Assembly (NCBI GenBank): GCA_022842285.1
Contig: JALHPV010000012.1
Location: 1 to 56,798, forward strand
Origin: Kofleriaceae bacterium
GTDB taxonomy: Bacteria > Myxococcota_A > Polyangia > Haliangiales > Haliangiaceae
DNA length: 56,798 nucleotides
Reading direction: 5' to 3'
Shown here: positions 7,876 to 16,100 of the stretch, one piece after another
Position numbering within the stretch: the stretch's first letter is position 1
Layout of the letters: the number at the start of each line of letters is the position of its first letter
Program-made: the position numbers and the translations under genes
The notes under the pieces: generated by a model
Databases searched by the model: none
What the model was told of the DNA's origin: nothing
What the model saw: the letters and a program-made list of their open reading frames with translations, nothing else

Positions 7876-8805
7876 ATGCGTCAGGTCGTGGCAGGAATCA
7901 TCGGAGTGACGATCGCGCTCGGCAGCGCGCGCGCCGACTCGGATGCGCTCGACGACTTCCTCGGGCCGCGCGAGATCGCGATGGGCGAGGCACTGCGCGG
8001 CGGGGCCACGGGCGCCACGGGCATCGGACTCAACCCGGCCGGGCTCCCGCTGAATCGCGAGCTCGTCTTCGAGGGCGGCTACGGGTACCGCTTCGACGAC
8101 TCGGCGTCCCTGATGAACGTCTCGGCCTGCGATTCGACGAACCTGATGCCGGGCTGCTTCTTCTATCAGTACGCGGGCAGCTCCCCGGACCTGCCCGCCG
8201 ACATCGAGATGGACGCGTCGCGCACCACACACGTGGGCGGCCTCACGCTGTCCCGTATGCTCGTGCCGCGCATCCTCATCGGCGCCACGACGAAGTACTT
8301 CAACACCACGTCGAGCGTGATGGGCGAGACGGCCTCGAAGGGCTTTGCCTGGGACGTCGGCACGACGGTGCGCGTCACCGAGATGATCAACCTCGGCGTG
8401 TCCGCCCAGAATCTGTTCAAGACTGCGGAATCGATCCAGTTTCCGCGCGCCGTCGGTGGTGGCCTGCAGGCACGACCGCTGCCGTCGCTCGCGTTCAGCT
8501 TCGACATGCGCAAGCGTCTCGATGGCGGCGCGGAGGCCTTCCGCTTTGGTGGCGGCGCGGAGCTGTTCCTGCGCTCGAATGGGGGCCAGACCGGGTTCCC
8601 CATCCGCCTCGGTGCGCTGCGTGACAACAATGGCGACGGCACCACGTTCCTGTCGGCGGGCCTCGGCGTCACGAGTCTCAAGTGGGGCATCGATGTGACC
8701 GGCCGGCGCATGGTGGCGGGTGGCGACGAGACGCTGGTGATCGCGAGCATGCGCTTCTGGGGGCCGCGGATGCCCGCGCCCGATCTGGCCGGCGTCGCCG
8801 AGTGA
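7876..8805 (+). CDS. Outer-membrane beta-barrel protein (PorV/PorQ-like)
   Basis: A 309-residue exported protein. ATG 7876 gives a proper signal peptide (MRQVVAGIIGVTIALGSARA, cleavage after ARA); the frame is open further upstream but without signal character. The mature start FLGPREIAMGEALRGGATGATGIGLNPAGL is typical of PorV/UPF0164-type barrels, in which a conserved Gly/Asn-Pro segment precedes the strands. Amphipathic beta strands continue to the end (SLKWGIDVTGRRM, ASMRFWGPRM). Members act as outer-membrane porins or as secretion-associated barrels; the ligand is unknown. It is a single gene between two intergenic hairpins, not obviously co-transcribed with neighbours. Confidence 0.65.
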   Translation: MRQVVAGIIGVTIALGSARADSDALDDFLGPREIAMGEALRGGATGATGIGLNPAGLPLNRELVFEGGYGYRFDDSASLMNVSACDSTNLMPGCFFYQYAGSSPDLPADIEMDASRTTHVGGLTLSRMLVPRILIGATTKYFNTTSSVMGETASKGFAWDVGTTVRVTEMINLGVSAQNLFKTAESIQFPRAVGGGLQARPLPSLAFSFDMRKRLDGGAEAFRFGGGAELFLRSNGGQTGFPIRLGALRDNNGDGTTFLSAGLGVTSLKWGIDVTGRRMVAGGDETLVIASMRFWGPRMPAPDLAGVAE

Positions 8806-8810
8806 AGTTC

Positions 8811-8862
8811 TGAGGGCAGTGCCGGGGTAGCAGTGGTGGGAGACTTGCAGCTCCCGCCCTCA
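8811..8862. other. Stacked inverted repeats between barrel and kinase genes
   Basis: TGAGGGC (8811-8817) pairs with GCCCTCA (8856-8862), and inside it GGGAG (8838-8842) pairs with CTCCC (8851-8855) directly adjoining the outer arm. The folded 52-base element sits 3 bases after the barrel gene stop. It may terminate that transcript; there is no T-tract. Confidence 0.4.
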
Positions 8863-8917
8863 TGCGGCACAGACACGGCTCTGACCTCGGGCAAGTTCTC
8901 GCCGGGCAGGGGGATGC

Positions 8918-10447
8918 GTGAGGGAGCCGATCGCTGGCGACCTGTGCGCCTCCGCCCTCCGGGTCGCGAATGCGCTGAATGGAGCCGTCAGCTACCGCGA
9001 TCTGGGTGACTGCATCACGGGTGTGGTCGGGCGTGAGGTCGGCGCCTCCTCGGTCGTGCTCGCCGTGCGAGGGGACCTGATCGTCCTCGATGGCGCGCCC
9101 GCGCCCGATGATGTCGAAGCGCACGCACGCTCCCTCGATGCCCTGACCCTGCGCTGGGAGCACGCGCGCACGGGCTGGCTCGCGGCGCCCACCGTCGCGA
9201 TCCTGCCGCTCGTCACGGGCGGCGAGCGAATGGGCACGCTGGTGCTCGGCTTCGACGAGCTGGTGCAGCCCGATCGCGAGCTGGTGGAGACGCTCGCCGC
9301 GCAGGTCGCGATCACGTGCGTGCGGATCAACGCCTACGAGGGCGCGGTCGCCGATCGGGCCCGGGCCGAGAGCGCGGCGGCCGAGCACGATCGGGTGCTG
9401 AACCACCTCGCTCACGAGCTCCGCAATCCCCTGTCGCCCATCCTCACCGCCACCCAGCTCATGGGGCTGCGTGCGCCCGAGACCGCGGTGAAGGAGCGCT
9501 CGACCATCGAGCGCAACGTGACGAGGCTCATCCATCTCGTCGACGATCTACTGGAGATCACCCGCCTCGCGCACGGACAGTTGCAGCTCGAGCGCGAGCC
9601 GATGGCGCTGTCGGAGGCGGTGGCGCGGGCCGTCGAGATCGCGAAGCCGTACCTGGCCGAGCGCGGCCACACCGTGAACGCCAACGTCTCTCCGTTGCTC
9701 GTCGTGGATATCGATCGCGAGCACCTCGCTCACGCCATCGCGCAGCTCGTCGTCAACGCCGCGAAGTACACCGAGGCGGACTGCGCCATCGGCGTGTCCG
9801 CGGAACGCAGGGGCGACGCGATCACCCTCCAGGTGGCGGACTGTGGCGCCGGCATACCACTCGAGATGCTCGACACGATCTTCGAGCCATACGTGCAAGG
9901 CACCTACGGTCAGCGGCGCGGCCTGGGCATCGGGCTCTCGATCGCGCGCGGCATCGCCGAGCTGCACGGCGGCACGCTGGTCGCCGCGAGCGACGGGCCC
10001 GGTCGCGGCAGCACGTTCTCCCTCTCCCTGCCGCGCTGGCAGCCGAAGCGCGTCGTCGATGACCTGGAGTCGGTGGTGGGCCCGAGCGACCGCCGCATCC
10101 TCGTCGTCGACGACAACCAGGACGCTGCGTGGCTCCTCGCCGAGGCGCTGGGCTTGCTCGGTCACGATGTCCGTATCAGCCACGACGGCGCCGCCGCGCT
10201 CGAGCTGGCCCGTCAGTGGGAGCCGCACATCGCCTTCCTCGATATCGGCCTGCCCACCCTCGATGGCTTCCAGCTGTGCGAGGCGATGCGCGACCTACCC
10301 CATCCCCCGCACTGCGTGGCCGTCACGGGCTACGGCGGACCGCGCGACCGCGAGCGGTCACGGACGGCGGGCTTCGTTCGTCACTTCACGAAGCCCGTGG
10401 ACCTACGGGACGTGAAGGACGTCATCGCGGACTTCGTCCAGGCCTAG
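8918..10447 (+). CDS. Hybrid sensor histidine kinase (GAF-HisKA-HATPase-REC)
   Basis: A 509-residue cytoplasmic hybrid kinase with no signal peptide or membrane helix. Order: GAF-like sensor (about 10-140), HisKA with phospho-accepting H166 in LNHLAHELRNPLSP, HATPase_c (N-box VVNAAKY near 279, G1 VADCGAGIP near 307, G2 RRGLGIGLSIA near 333), then a REC domain (392-509) with DD 398-399, phospho-acceptor D442 in FLDIGLP and K492 in FTKPVD. All key residues are intact, so intramolecular H-to-D phosphotransfer is expected. There is no DNA-binding output domain and no dedicated response regulator beside it, so the next step is probably a separate phosphotransfer protein. GTG start with GGGGG upstream. 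The signal sensed by the GAF domain is unknown. Confidence 0.92.
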   Translation: MREPIAGDLCASALRVANALNGAVSYRDLGDCITGVVGREVGASSVVLAVRGDLIVLDGAPAPDDVEAHARSLDALTLRWEHARTGWLAAPTVAILPLVTGGERMGTLVLGFDELVQPDRELVETLAAQVAITCVRINAYEGAVADRARAESAAAEHDRVLNHLAHELRNPLSPILTATQLMGLRAPETAVKERSTIERNVTRLIHLVDDLLEITRLAHGQLQLEREPMALSEAVARAVEIAKPYLAERGHTVNANVSPLLVVDIDREHLAHAIAQLVVNAAKYTEADCAIGVSAERRGDAITLQVADCGAGIPLEMLDTIFEPYVQGTYGQRRGLGIGLSIARGIAELHGGTLVAASDGPGRGSTFSLSLPRWQPKRVVDDLESVVGPSDRRILVVDDNQDAAWLLAEALGLLGHDVRISHDGAAALELARQWEPHIAFLDIGLPTLDGFQLCEAMRDLPHPPHCVAVTGYGGPRDRERSRTAGFVRHFTKPVDLRDVKDVIADFVQA

Positions 10448-10474
10448 TCACCGTACGGGGCCGCGACCCCGCGG

Positions 10475-10502
10475 CTCGACGGGCTGCTTTCACGGCTACA
10501 GT
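10475..10502 (+). promoter_or_regulatory. Promoter placing the start codon at +1 (leaderless type)
   Basis: CTCGAC (10475-10480), 16-base spacer and TACAGT (10497-10502); the ATG at 10509 lies where transcription should begin, and no Shine-Dalgarno sequence precedes it. Confidence 0.45.
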
Positions 10503-10508
10503 CTCCAG

Positions 10509-11081
10509 ATGTCTCCTCGCTCCGACTCGCCACTCGCCGAGGCTGCCGCCGCGTTCGCCGCCGAGCTCGCCACCTACGCGCGCCTCGGCCGGCTGTTCCT
10601 CGACACGCCCCTCGCGAGCGTGAAGCACCTGGAGCGCGCGAACCAGACCCTCGCCGAGATCGCCGCCTCCGAGGAGAAGCTCCAGGCAGCAGGCACGATG
10701 CTGGCGCAGGCCCTGGGGATCGTTCGCGCCCAGCAGGAACAACTCGCGAAGGAGGTCGTCGCCCACGTTCCCAGCGTGCAGGCGCGCAACCATCGGCTCC
10801 AGGAGCTGATGGGGCACCTCGGCGCCGTCGCCACGGAGGTGCAGGGGCTCAACACGATCATCGAAGCGAAGCGCGGTCCCGACGGCGACGTGGCGACCAC
10901 CGCCGATGCCCTCGACATCTCGCAGCTGGTACTCGCCCTCTCCGCGCGTGCCGAGGAGATCGCGACCTTGGCGAACGACGCGCAGTTCGAGGAGGTGGCC
11001 ACGCAGGCCCACGCTCTCCACCAGCGGCTGCAGACGATCGGCAAGCAGCTCCAGAAGGCCGGCGGCGGCGGCTCCGCCTAG
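10509..11081 (+). CDS. Alpha-helical coiled-coil protein, unknown function
   Basis: A 190-residue Ala/Gln/Leu-rich protein with no signal peptide, membrane segment or recognised domain. Nearly the whole chain is predicted helical with heptad-like Leu/Ala spacing (for example residues 30-85 and 115-180), ending in a Gly-rich tail. It begins 61 bases after the hybrid kinase but appears to have its own promoter. Its stop shares the bases CTAG with the stop of the arrestin-like gene arriving from the other strand. It could be a structural or scaffold protein; nothing in the sequence gives a biochemical role. Confidence 0.6.
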   Translation: MSPRSDSPLAEAAAAFAAELATYARLGRLFLDTPLASVKHLERANQTLAEIAASEEKLQAAGTMLAQALGIVRAQQEQLAKEVVAHVPSVQARNHRLQELMGHLGAVATEVQGLNTIIEAKRGPDGDVATTADALDISQLVLALSARAEEIATLANDAQFEEVATQAHALHQRLQTIGKQLQKAGGGGSA

Positions 11082-12811
11082 CGATACAAGGTTGCGGGCG
11101 CGACGAGGCGGCACAGGCGATCGACGAGCTCGCCGGTGCGCCCGACATCGACGCGCCCCTCGATGACCAGGCGGGCCCGCGCGACCCCGAGCTGGACGTC
11201 GACGTCCTGCACCCAGCTCGGTAGCTGACTCACGTGCTCCGCGACGAGCTGGACGCCGAGCTCGTCCTGAACGCTCGGATCGCCGGCGACCACGTTGACG
11301 TGGGTGGGGCCACGGCCGGCGTCCCACGTGAAGCTGACCCCCACCGGTGTCCCATCCCGATGCCCACGGATCGTCAGATCGCCGACGACCGGCTCTGCCT
11401 CGAGGGAGCGCGCGAGCTCGCGCCACGCCCCGAGATCGACGTCGACGTTCGGCGGGGCGACGAGCGCTCGGGCCGCGTCGAGGGTGCGCCGGATCCGCGC
11501 GAGCGCCTCGGCCGCGGCCGCGAGCTGCGCGGGGAGGCTGCGCACGGGCAGCTCGAAGATCATCCGCGTGTCGGTCCAGCTGACGAGTACGCCGACGAAG
11601 CCGAGCTGCGAGAGCTCGTGCAGGGTAGGCACGACGGCGCGGACGGGCGGGAGAGCTTGTCTCAGCGACCGCACGGTCACGAAGTTCGCGTGGTCTCGCC
11701 AGATGTTGCCGACGAGCGTACGGCGGCCGCGGGGGGCCCGGAATCGGGTCCGGCTCCGCACGTTCAGGTCGAGGCCAAGGGACGGCCCCTCGAGGACGAT
11801 CAGCAGCAGGAGGTCGCCGTCATACCGGTACACGCAGGTCAGGTGCTCGGTGTACGGGCCGTGCTTGCGGACGATCGACCCCCGGGCCGTCGAGTACATG
11901 AACCGACCATCGTCATCGAGCAGATCGACGTTGGAGTCATCGGGCTCCCAGCCCTCCCCGCGGCTCGCGAAGGCCGCCAGGTCCTCACGGGCCGCGAGCT
12001 GATTCATCGGCGTCTCGGCCTCCGGAATCGGGCCCAGGGTCGCGAGGCTCTTCTCGTCGACGATCTCGACGGGAGCGGTCGCTTCGAGAGGCGACAGCCC
12101 GTTGGGCACGCGCACCTTGATCGCCCACGAGATCTCGAGCCCGCGCACCCGGTAACTCGGCGCGACCCATGCGGGGATCGAGAACCGAAACGGCTGCGGC
12201 GTTCCGATCGCGGACTCCGATAGCCCCATGCGCTGCACCGTCGCGAAGCCCGCGGTGACCACCGGAGGGGTGATGAACTGCGGTACGAGCAAGATCTCGA
12301 GCTCGCGCGGCGCCGAGGTGAGCCCATGCACCGTGAGCGAGCCCTCGATGCGCTCGCCGAGCGCATAGCGCCGGCCCGGCACCACGATCGCGAGCCGCGC
12401 CGCGCCGTTGCTCGTCTCCACCCGCGACGCCTCTCCTCGCTCCACGCGCAGGGGCGGCCGGCGGCGCACCCGCAACGTCACCGCAAGCTCGGCGTCGCCA
12501 CGCCACCAGCCCGGCCGCGACACGCGCACGTGCGCGACACACTCGACCTGATAGGGCTGCAGGGAATGCGTCGGCGGCGTCTCCGCCGGCAGCGTGATGG
12601 TCCAGGCGAATCGGCTCGTCCCCGCGGGCAGCTCCCCGGCCGGCATCAGCAGCTCGCGGCGGCGGAGTAGCTCCGCGCCACCCGTGGTCATGCGCAAGGT
12701 GCCCTCGATCGACCGCACGCGCCGCGCCCGGTCGGTCCGCACGGTCACGTGCAGCGTGCTGGGCTCACCGGCGGTGACGCGCCAGGCGTCGATGCTAAGA
12801 GCTAGCCACAT
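11078..12811 (-). CDS. Arrestin-fold (Spo0M-like) N-terminal protein with unknown C-terminal half
   Basis: A 577-residue cytoplasmic protein. The first ~270 residues form two beta-sandwich halves of arrestin type: long strands with SIDAWRVTAGEPSTL at the start, a PAGTSRFAWTITLPAE segment and a second half beginning GERIEGSLTVHG. This resembles Spo0M/arrestin-like scaffold proteins. The C-terminal half mixes strands and helices and is not recognised. ATG 12811 is chosen because the arrestin strand begins immediately; a TTG at 12877 would add 22 residues that overlap the low-GC segment. Arrestin folds act as adaptors rather than enzymes. The gene stands alone, convergent with the coiled-coil gene, with which it shares the CTAG stop. 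Confidence 0.6.
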   Translation of the reverse strand: MWLALSIDAWRVTAGEPSTLHVTVRTDRARRVRSIEGTLRMTTGGAELLRRRELLMPAGELPAGTSRFAWTITLPAETPPTHSLQPYQVECVAHVRVSRPGWWRGDAELAVTLRVRRRPPLRVERGEASRVETSNGAARLAIVVPGRRYALGERIEGSLTVHGLTSAPRELEILLVPQFITPPVVTAGFATVQRMGLSESAIGTPQPFRFSIPAWVAPSYRVRGLEISWAIKVRVPNGLSPLEATAPVEIVDEKSLATLGPIPEAETPMNQLAAREDLAAFASRGEGWEPDDSNVDLLDDDGRFMYSTARGSIVRKHGPYTEHLTCVYRYDGDLLLLIVLEGPSLGLDLNVRSRTRFRAPRGRRTLVGNIWRDHANFVTVRSLRQALPPVRAVVPTLHELSQLGFVGVLVSWTDTRMIFELPVRSLPAQLAAAAEALARIRRTLDAARALVAPPNVDVDLGAWRELARSLEAEPVVGDLTIRGHRDGTPVGVSFTWDAGRGPTHVNVVAGDPSVQDELGVQLVAEHVSQLPSWVQDVDVQLGVARARLVIEGRVDVGRTGELVDRLCRLVAPATLYR

Positions 12812-13011
12812 GTAGCGATTGGGTGCCGGTTCCGCGGGCGCAACCGCTGGAGCTAGGCAAGTGTAATGGTCGCCCAACGCCTCAACGGCTACTTCGGCGA
12901 CTAGGACGACTCGGTGCCAACACCCTGAAGTCCCGAACGTCCAACCACAAAGCAGGGTCGAACCTTGCAGGCATCGAACTTGTGGACCCTACAAACCCTG
13001 TCCCTACTCCG

Positions 13012-13026
13012 ATTGTCAATGACAAT
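13012..13026. promoter_or_regulatory. 15-bp perfect palindrome (operator candidate)
   Basis: ATTGTCA-A-TGACAAT, a perfect 7-1-7 palindrome, lies 70 bases before the first cassette gene. Its centre is 38 bases from that of a second palindrome. The stretch 12812-13095 otherwise holds no recognisable gene and is clearly less GC-rich than the DNA to its left. Confidence 0.5.
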
Positions 13027-13048
13027 GCCGGCGAACCACGAGTATCAT

Positions 13049-13065
13049 ATCGATCAGTGATCGAT
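13049..13065. promoter_or_regulatory. 17-bp perfect palindrome (operator candidate)
   Basis: ATCGATCA-G-TGATCGAT, a perfect 8-1-8 palindrome 30 bases before the ATG at 13096. With the 13012-13026 palindrome it makes a likely paired binding site controlling the cassette. The two half-sites differ, so two proteins or one palindromic site of each kind are possible. Confidence 0.5.
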
Positions 13066-13095
13066 TGCACAAAGGAAGGTAACGGTCAGCGCTCA

Positions 13096-13836
13096 ATGGT
13101 CGCCGACCTGTTCGACCCGTTCGCCAACGCTTTCGATGGTGCCGGTCTGGTAGGCGGCATCGATGCAACAACCTTCGGGCCTCTCACACAGGCAGCGGAG
13201 GAAGCGGCGGAGGTGACTCGAAGTAGCCACGTTCCGTTCTTTGGACCTGCGACGGATGCAATTTCGGTCGCAAACGGTGGCGTTGATGCGTACTGCGGGT
13301 TTCAGAACGGCGATTCGGACGCTGCATGGGAAGGCATTGGCAAGTCCATCAACGGTGCGTTAGGGCTCATGTCCGAGGTGGATCCGGCCTTCAATGCCGC
13401 GGTAACCGGATTCCAAGTAGGTGCCGACCTCATCGGAGCGGAATCTGGTCGTGTACAACAGGACACTGCGTTCTCGGCTGACACCATCGTCGGCGAGATC
13501 CTTCGTGGCCAACTTGGTGACAAAGCAATGGGCTCTGATTTCCAGACCCCGATTCAAAACGGAGATACTCGAGGCATCATGCATGCCTTCCGCATGTCAC
13601 AGAGCGAGCCAGTCCAAGCTCTGAATTTGCTCGACACGGTGGCGGGCGGCTTGGTCAACTGGTCCGGCAATATGTACGATCGGGACGACCCAAGCGGTAA
13701 GCATGAGAACAAGGACGACTATTGGGGGGCAGCGAAGGCCTACGCTCGTCAGGCGGCCAAGGGGAAGGGCGACTCAAGCGATGGCGTGGCAAACGTCATT
13801 CGTGCAGCGACCGGAGCGTTCGGAGGCCTGTTCTAG
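13096..13836 (+). CDS. Unknown Gly/Ala-rich protein of low-GC cassette (possible secreted effector or substrate)
   Basis: A 246-residue protein, not recognised. ATG 13096 is chosen because AAGGAAGG (13072-13079) and two palindromes lie upstream; the frame stays open to 12823 but the added part would cover the palindromes. Residues ~45-125 contain Gly/Ala/Val-rich helices (e.g. GPATDAISVANGGVDAY, FNAAVTGFQVGADLIG) of moderate hydrophobicity, like the hydrophobic hairpins found in front of toxin or PAAR domains; the end is charged (DRDDPSGKHENKDD) and then helical. There is no signal peptide. Codon use has many A/T third positions, unlike the flanking genes. The next gene looks like an adaptor-fold protein, so a substrate/chaperone pair is possible; this is inference. 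Confidence 0.55.
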   Translation: MVADLFDPFANAFDGAGLVGGIDATTFGPLTQAAEEAAEVTRSSHVPFFGPATDAISVANGGVDAYCGFQNGDSDAAWEGIGKSINGALGLMSEVDPAFNAAVTGFQVGADLIGAESGRVQQDTAFSADTIVGEILRGQLGDKAMGSDFQTPIQNGDTRGIMHAFRMSQSEPVQALNLLDTVAGGLVNWSGNMYDRDDPSGKHENKDDYWGAAKAYARQAAKGKGDSSDGVANVIRAATGAFGGLF

Positions 13837-13851
13837 CGGGTTGGCGTCGAC

Positions 13852-14691
13852 GTGGTCTGGTCTAAGCGGCTGCTCGCGGACGGGTATGCTTTAGTAGCTC
13901 CCGGGGGCGTCACAAACGGCCTGGTTCGCGTACGAACCCGGCAAGCACCAATCGATCGGTTCTCTCACCTTGTGGAGATGTCGCTCGATCAACTTCCGTT
14001 TCGGGAGCGCAAATTACTTTCGTTGTCTGCGACCACTCGTCTCGTAACCCATGAAGGGGAGTATGCGTTGCATGCAACGGCGACATCAGGCGACGACGCC
14101 TTCCCATACGAACACCACGTCGTCGTCGTGCTCGGCGATGCGTATTTCTCTCTTATCGAGGGAACCTCCACTCATACTTATGCACAGCGCTTGCGTGACC
14201 TGGTGCGAGAGCACGTGCTCGGCCATCGCTTGGGCCTCGGTGAGGCTCGTCGCCGACGCTGGGTGTACGACTGTCCTCGTGGATGGACTCACGTTGCGTT
14301 TCCAGAGTTCGTTCGCTTCTATGCACCACAACACCCACTCATACATGGAGTTATAGATGTCCATGATGCGATACCGGCCGGAGTCCGCAGAACAGGAATG
14401 CTCAGGCAGTGCTACTCGTCAATGAGTCTAGGCGCGGCTGCCGCCAATCGCGAGTATCGAACGAAGCAGCACCTTCGATGCGAACTCATGCGCTACAAAT
14501 CCAACCCGCTCAGCGGTATCGCTATGTTGCTCGAAGACTCACGCTTCGCGTACCCCGTCGATGCGGTGTTTGCATCTGCGAGTGAGATGGAGGTCTTGAA
14601 GGCCATGCTCGCGCTGGCCGAGTCTGCGGAGCCGATTCCGACGCCCACAGCAGTAGTTCCCCAGCACGCCGCAGATCTTTGGTCCGAGTAG
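13852..14691 (+). CDS. Mog1/PsbP-fold (DUF1795/EagR-like) tandem-domain accessory protein
   Basis: A 279-residue cytoplasmic protein starting with GTG 15 bases after the preceding stop. It has two similar alpha/beta parts (about 20-130 and 135-270). The linker region LGEARRRRWVYDCPRGWTH resembles the start of a second Mog1/PsbP-like unit, where a family signature has Trp preceded by Pro-x-Gly. In myxobacteria and other Gram-negatives proteins of this shape (DcrB/DUF1795, EagR) are adaptors for type VI or related secreted effectors. I recognise the pattern from memory, not from a search. Base composition is lower in GC than neighbours. It is probably co-transcribed with 13096-13836 and could be that protein's chaperone. 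Confidence 0.5.
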   Translation: MVWSKRLLADGYALVAPGGVTNGLVRVRTRQAPIDRFSHLVEMSLDQLPFRERKLLSLSATTRLVTHEGEYALHATATSGDDAFPYEHHVVVVLGDAYFSLIEGTSTHTYAQRLRDLVREHVLGHRLGLGEARRRRWVYDCPRGWTHVAFPEFVRFYAPQHPLIHGVIDVHDAIPAGVRRTGMLRQCYSSMSLGAAAANREYRTKQHLRCELMRYKSNPLSGIAMLLEDSRFAYPVDAVFASASEMEVLKAMLALAESAEPIPTPTAVVPQHAADLWSE

Positions 14692-14701
14692 TTCTAGCCA
14701 T

Positions 14702-15145
14702 TTACGCCCAAATCAGCGCAAGGGGACCAATATCTGCATTGTCGCAACAGAGCTCAGCCCGCTCTATTGCGAGGAGGATATCTGCTTTGTGTTCGCTGAT
14801 GGCGGACGCGCTTAGGGAAGAAGCCCGAATTACAATCGAGTGTGGACCGAGGCGTACGAACGCGTGAAGACGGTGCCGGAGGACACCGAGGATATCAGGG
14901 GCTTCCGTGAAGAACGCTAGAACTGGCCAGCCCTGAGAGGTCCTTGCAATGTGATAGCTACACACCCTTATCTGGGTGGCGAGCACGTTTTCTCTAATCA
15001 CATCCAGGATCCAAGCCGAATCGTTAGGTGGCATCGGAAGCGCACGTGTGATCACGAGCTCGACGACGTCGCTCAACAAGACGATGGTCTGACTTGCACG
15101 TGGCGGGATCGACCACTTAGGTCGACCGGCGAATCGAAGCTGCAT
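14702..15145 (-). CDS. Single-domain Mog1/PsbP-fold-like protein of the low-GC cassette
   Basis: A 147-residue cytoplasmic protein on the opposite strand, ending 10 bases from the end of the tandem-domain gene. AAGGAG lies five bases before the ATG and overlaps the stop of the ABC ATPase gene upstream. Features resembling the accessory family are TSQGWPVLAFF in the middle and the terminal DIGPLALIWA. GC content is low like the two genes to its left. Immunity protein, adaptor or orphan paralogue are all possible; the assignment to the Mog1/PsbP fold is tentative. Position suggests it may be read through from the ABC operon. Confidence 0.45.
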   Translation of the reverse strand: MQLRFAGRPKWSIPPRASQTIVLLSDVVELVITRALPMPPNDSAWILDVIRENVLATQIRVCSYHIARTSQGWPVLAFFTEAPDILGVLRHRLHAFVRLGPHSIVIRASSLSASAISEHKADILLAIERAELCCDNADIGPLALIWA

Positions 15146-15152
15146 CGCTCCT

Positions 15153-16100
15153 TCAGTTTCGCTTGTTGCCAGTGACCTCGAGGAACTTCTCTTCGAGCGA
15201 GGCGCCTTCCTTGACGGAGCGCGGGACGAGACCGTTCTTCGCGAGCTCGGAGACGAGCGCGCTGATCATCTGCTCGGACGTCTGCGAGGCGGTCGGTCTG
15301 AGCTCGACGGTGTACTCGTCCTGCGTGTCCACGGTGATCTCGCCGACGTTCGGCTGGGCCTTCATGATCGACATCTCGGCGTCGCCGAGGCGACGACCGA
15401 AGGTGAAGCGGACGTGACCGGTCGACTGCGTGATCTCCGCGATGGTGCGGTTCTCGACGAGCTTGCCGTGGTCGAGGATGGCGACGGCCGCGCAGAGCTC
15501 CTGGATCTCGGCGAGGTGGTGCGACGAGATGATGAGCGTCGCGTTCGCCTTCCTCTTGATGTCGTTGATCAGGTTGCGGACGCCCGCGGCGTTGACCGGA
15601 TCGAGACCGGCGGTCGGCTCGTCGAGGACGATCACTTCCGGCTGGCCCATGAAGGCCTGGGCAATGCCGAGGCGCTTCGTCATGCCGTGCGAAAGGGAGC
15701 GGGCGTTCTTCTTCTGCGCGTCCAGGAGGCCGACCATCGTGAGGACGCGGGTGGTTTCCTCGGCTGCCTGTGGCTTTGTCATGCCGTTCAGCTGCGCCAT
15801 GAACTCGAGCTGCTCGCGGACCGCGACGTTGCTCTGGAAGAGCGCGTCCTGCGGCAAGATCGTCAGGCGGCCACGGAGATCGCCGATGCGGTCGACGCTC
15901 GTGCCGAGCACCGTGATCGTGCCGGTCGACGCCTTCAGGAAGTTGGCGATGATAGAGAAGAGGGTCGTCTTGCCGGCCCCGTTGGGCCCAAGGAGGCCGA
16001 ACACCGCGCCGGACGGGATGTCGAAGGAGACATCGTCGAGCGCCTTCTGCTTGCCAAAGGTCTTCGAGACGTTGCGGATCGAGATCGCAGGAGTGCTCAT
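15153..16100 (-). CDS. ABC transporter ATP-binding protein (CcmA/NatA type exporter)
   Basis: A 315-residue ATPase. Walker A GPNGAGKT (residues 38-45), signature LSHGMTKR, Walker B VIVLDEPTAGLDP and the H-loop in IISSHHL are intact. The LSHGM variant and the ~80-residue C-terminal extension are typical of ABC-2 exporters. ATG 16100 overlaps the stop of the permease gene as ATGA (16097-16100), a classic coupled start. A longer upstream reading frame is rejected because it would run through the permease. The transported substrate is unknown. Because the permease and the gene before it are broken by an inverted segment, the ATPase may be without a working partner in this genome copy. Confidence 0.92.
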   Translation of the reverse strand: MSTPAISIRNVSKTFGKQKALDDVSFDIPSGAVFGLLGPNGAGKTTLFSIIANFLKASTGTITVLGTSVDRIGDLRGRLTILPQDALFQSNVAVREQLEFMAQLNGMTKPQAAEETTRVLTMVGLLDAQKKNARSLSHGMTKRLGIAQAFMGQPEVIVLDEPTAGLDPVNAAGVRNLINDIKRKANATLIISSHHLAEIQELCAAVAILDHGKLVENRTIAEITQSTGHVRFTFGRRLGDAEMSIMKAQPNVGEITVDTQDEYTVELRPTASQTSEQMISALVSELAKNGLVPRSVKEGASLEEKFLEVTGNKRN

